Positions 63,467 to 64,000 of a stretch of 64,000 nt of DNA are shown in pieces. A program made the translations under genes and the position numbers. The notes below the pieces were generated by a model that saw nothing but the letters and a program-made list of their open reading frames with translations, was not told the DNA's origin and did no database searches. Origin of the DNA: Sporosarcina sp. FSL K6-1522 (lineage in GTDB: Bacteria > Bacillota > Bacilli > Bacillales_A > Planococcaceae); NCBI RefSeq assembly GCF_038622445.1, contig NZ_CP152019.1, positions 1,319,001 through 1,383,000 of the forward strand, read 5' to 3'. Positions within the stretch are counted from its first letter, which is position 1; the number at the start of each line of letters is the position of its first letter.

Positions 63467-64000
63467 ATGTCAAAATCAATCGCAGACCTTCATAAAAAAC
63501 TTGACGCAGAAAAGAATATCCACACGGATTTTAAAAACAATATGACATATGGTGAGTATTTGGATTTGGATTCAATTTTATCGAGCCAAAACCGACTGTC
63601 AGGTCATCACGATGAAATGCTCTTTATCATCATCCACCAAGTGAGCGAGCTATGGATGAAACTAACGTTGCATGAGATGACGGCGGCTATTCAAGCCATT
63701 GAAGCGGGAGAAATGCAGTCGGCGTTTAAAATGCTGGCGCGTGTGACGAAGATTCAATCGCAAATTATTCAAGCGTGGGATGTGTTATCGACGATGACAC
63801 CTGCTGAATACTTGGAGTTCCGTGATGATTTAGGAAGAGCATCTGGCTTCCAATCGTACCAATATCGACAAATTGAATTTGCATTAGGCTATAAAACCGC
63901 ACATATTCTTAAAATTTACGAGAAAGATTCGGCTGTACATGAGATACTAGAAAAGGCCTATCATGCACCGAGCATCTATGACGTTTCGATTAAGGCACTT
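63467..64000 (+). CDS. kynA: tryptophan 2,3-dioxygenase (3' end outside window)
   Basis: The first 178 codons are visible. [21 protein letters not shown], the haem-binding helix [19 protein letters not shown] and [16 protein letters not shown] are diagnostic for the haem enzyme that opens the indole ring of tryptophan. TAGGAGGA precedes ATG 63467. The gene follows kynU by 65 bases, giving tryptophan to anthranilate, with formamidase probably downstream. Confidence 0.93.
   Translation, partial: MSKSIADLHKKLDAEKNIHTDFKNNMTYGEYLDLDSILSSQNRLSGHHDEMLFIIIHQVSELWMKLTLHEMTAAIQAIEAGEMQSAFKMLARVTKIQSQIIQAWDVLSTMTPAEYLEFRDDLGRASGFQSYQYRQIEFALGYKTAHILKIYEKDSAVHEILEKAYHAPSIYDVSIKAL

Overview
The window looks like the chromosome of a low-GC, endospore-forming Bacillota bacterium of the order Bacillales, most likely Planococcaceae (Sporosarcina- or Lysinibacillus-like). 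This is inferred from strong AGGAGG-type ribosome binding sites, a Spo0M homologue, a CydABS oxidase with the tiny CydS subunit, a QoxABCD menaquinol oxidase, DUF5342 and YueI proteins, Fur boxes and cre-like sites, and several dispersed GC-rich repeat families of the kind scattered through Bacillales genomes. No rRNA, tRNA, CRISPR array or complete insertion sequence was seen. The genus is an inference.

Layout. 1-2.4 kb: the end of a cytochrome bd oxidase operon (cydA, cydB and an unlisted 39-residue cydS). 2.5-9.8 kb: an rRNA methyltransferase, a Fur-controlled flavin reductase, a YitT-type membrane protein, a second FtsZ-like GTPase without the C-terminal tail, YueI and DUF4256 proteins, and a MaoC-like protein. 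10.4-17.3 kb: a four-gene surface-polysaccharide cassette (degenerate GGDEF plus receiver protein, HEAT-repeat membrane protein, family 2 glycosyltransferase, 1062-residue membrane-anchored glycosidase-like protein) bounded by two direct copies of a 55-bp terminator-like sequence. 17.3-28.7 kb: small accessory genes, including a radical SAM gene between inverted copies of a dispersed repeat, a MBL-fold/MaoC pair whose operator matches that of the first maoC gene, a nucleoside transporter, spo0M, an S-layer-type protein and a broken ECF sigma factor with its anti-sigma gene. 28.8-32.7 kb: a Fur-controlled haem-uptake operon with a HugZ-like protein. 33.2-37.0 kb: qoxABCD.

37.4-57.9 kb is a purine/allantoin catabolic island: RidA, a PucR regulator, PucG, an MFS carrier, two NCS1 permeases, two distinct allantoinases, allantoate amidohydrolase, ureidoglycine aminohydrolase, ureidoglycolate dehydrogenase, a cupin, an NCS2 permease and malate synthase G. 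Together they would import allantoin, open the ring, strip off ammonia and urea-type nitrogen, and pass glyoxylate carbon to malate. A shared 17-bp palindrome (TTATTCAT-nn-TGnAyAA type) before four transcription units is a candidate operator for the PucR regulator.

58-64 kb holds a small phospholipase A2-like protein, a PadR regulator with a 13-bp-arm operator, a DUF2812 gene interrupted by one in-frame TAG, an RluA-type pseudouridine synthase, a TetR regulator and the start of a kynurenine operon (kynU, kynA) with a nested operator between them. Main points for follow-up: the FtsZ paralogue, the flanked polysaccharide cassette, the two 21-bp-period arrays, the radical SAM gene between inverted repeats, and the paired operators.
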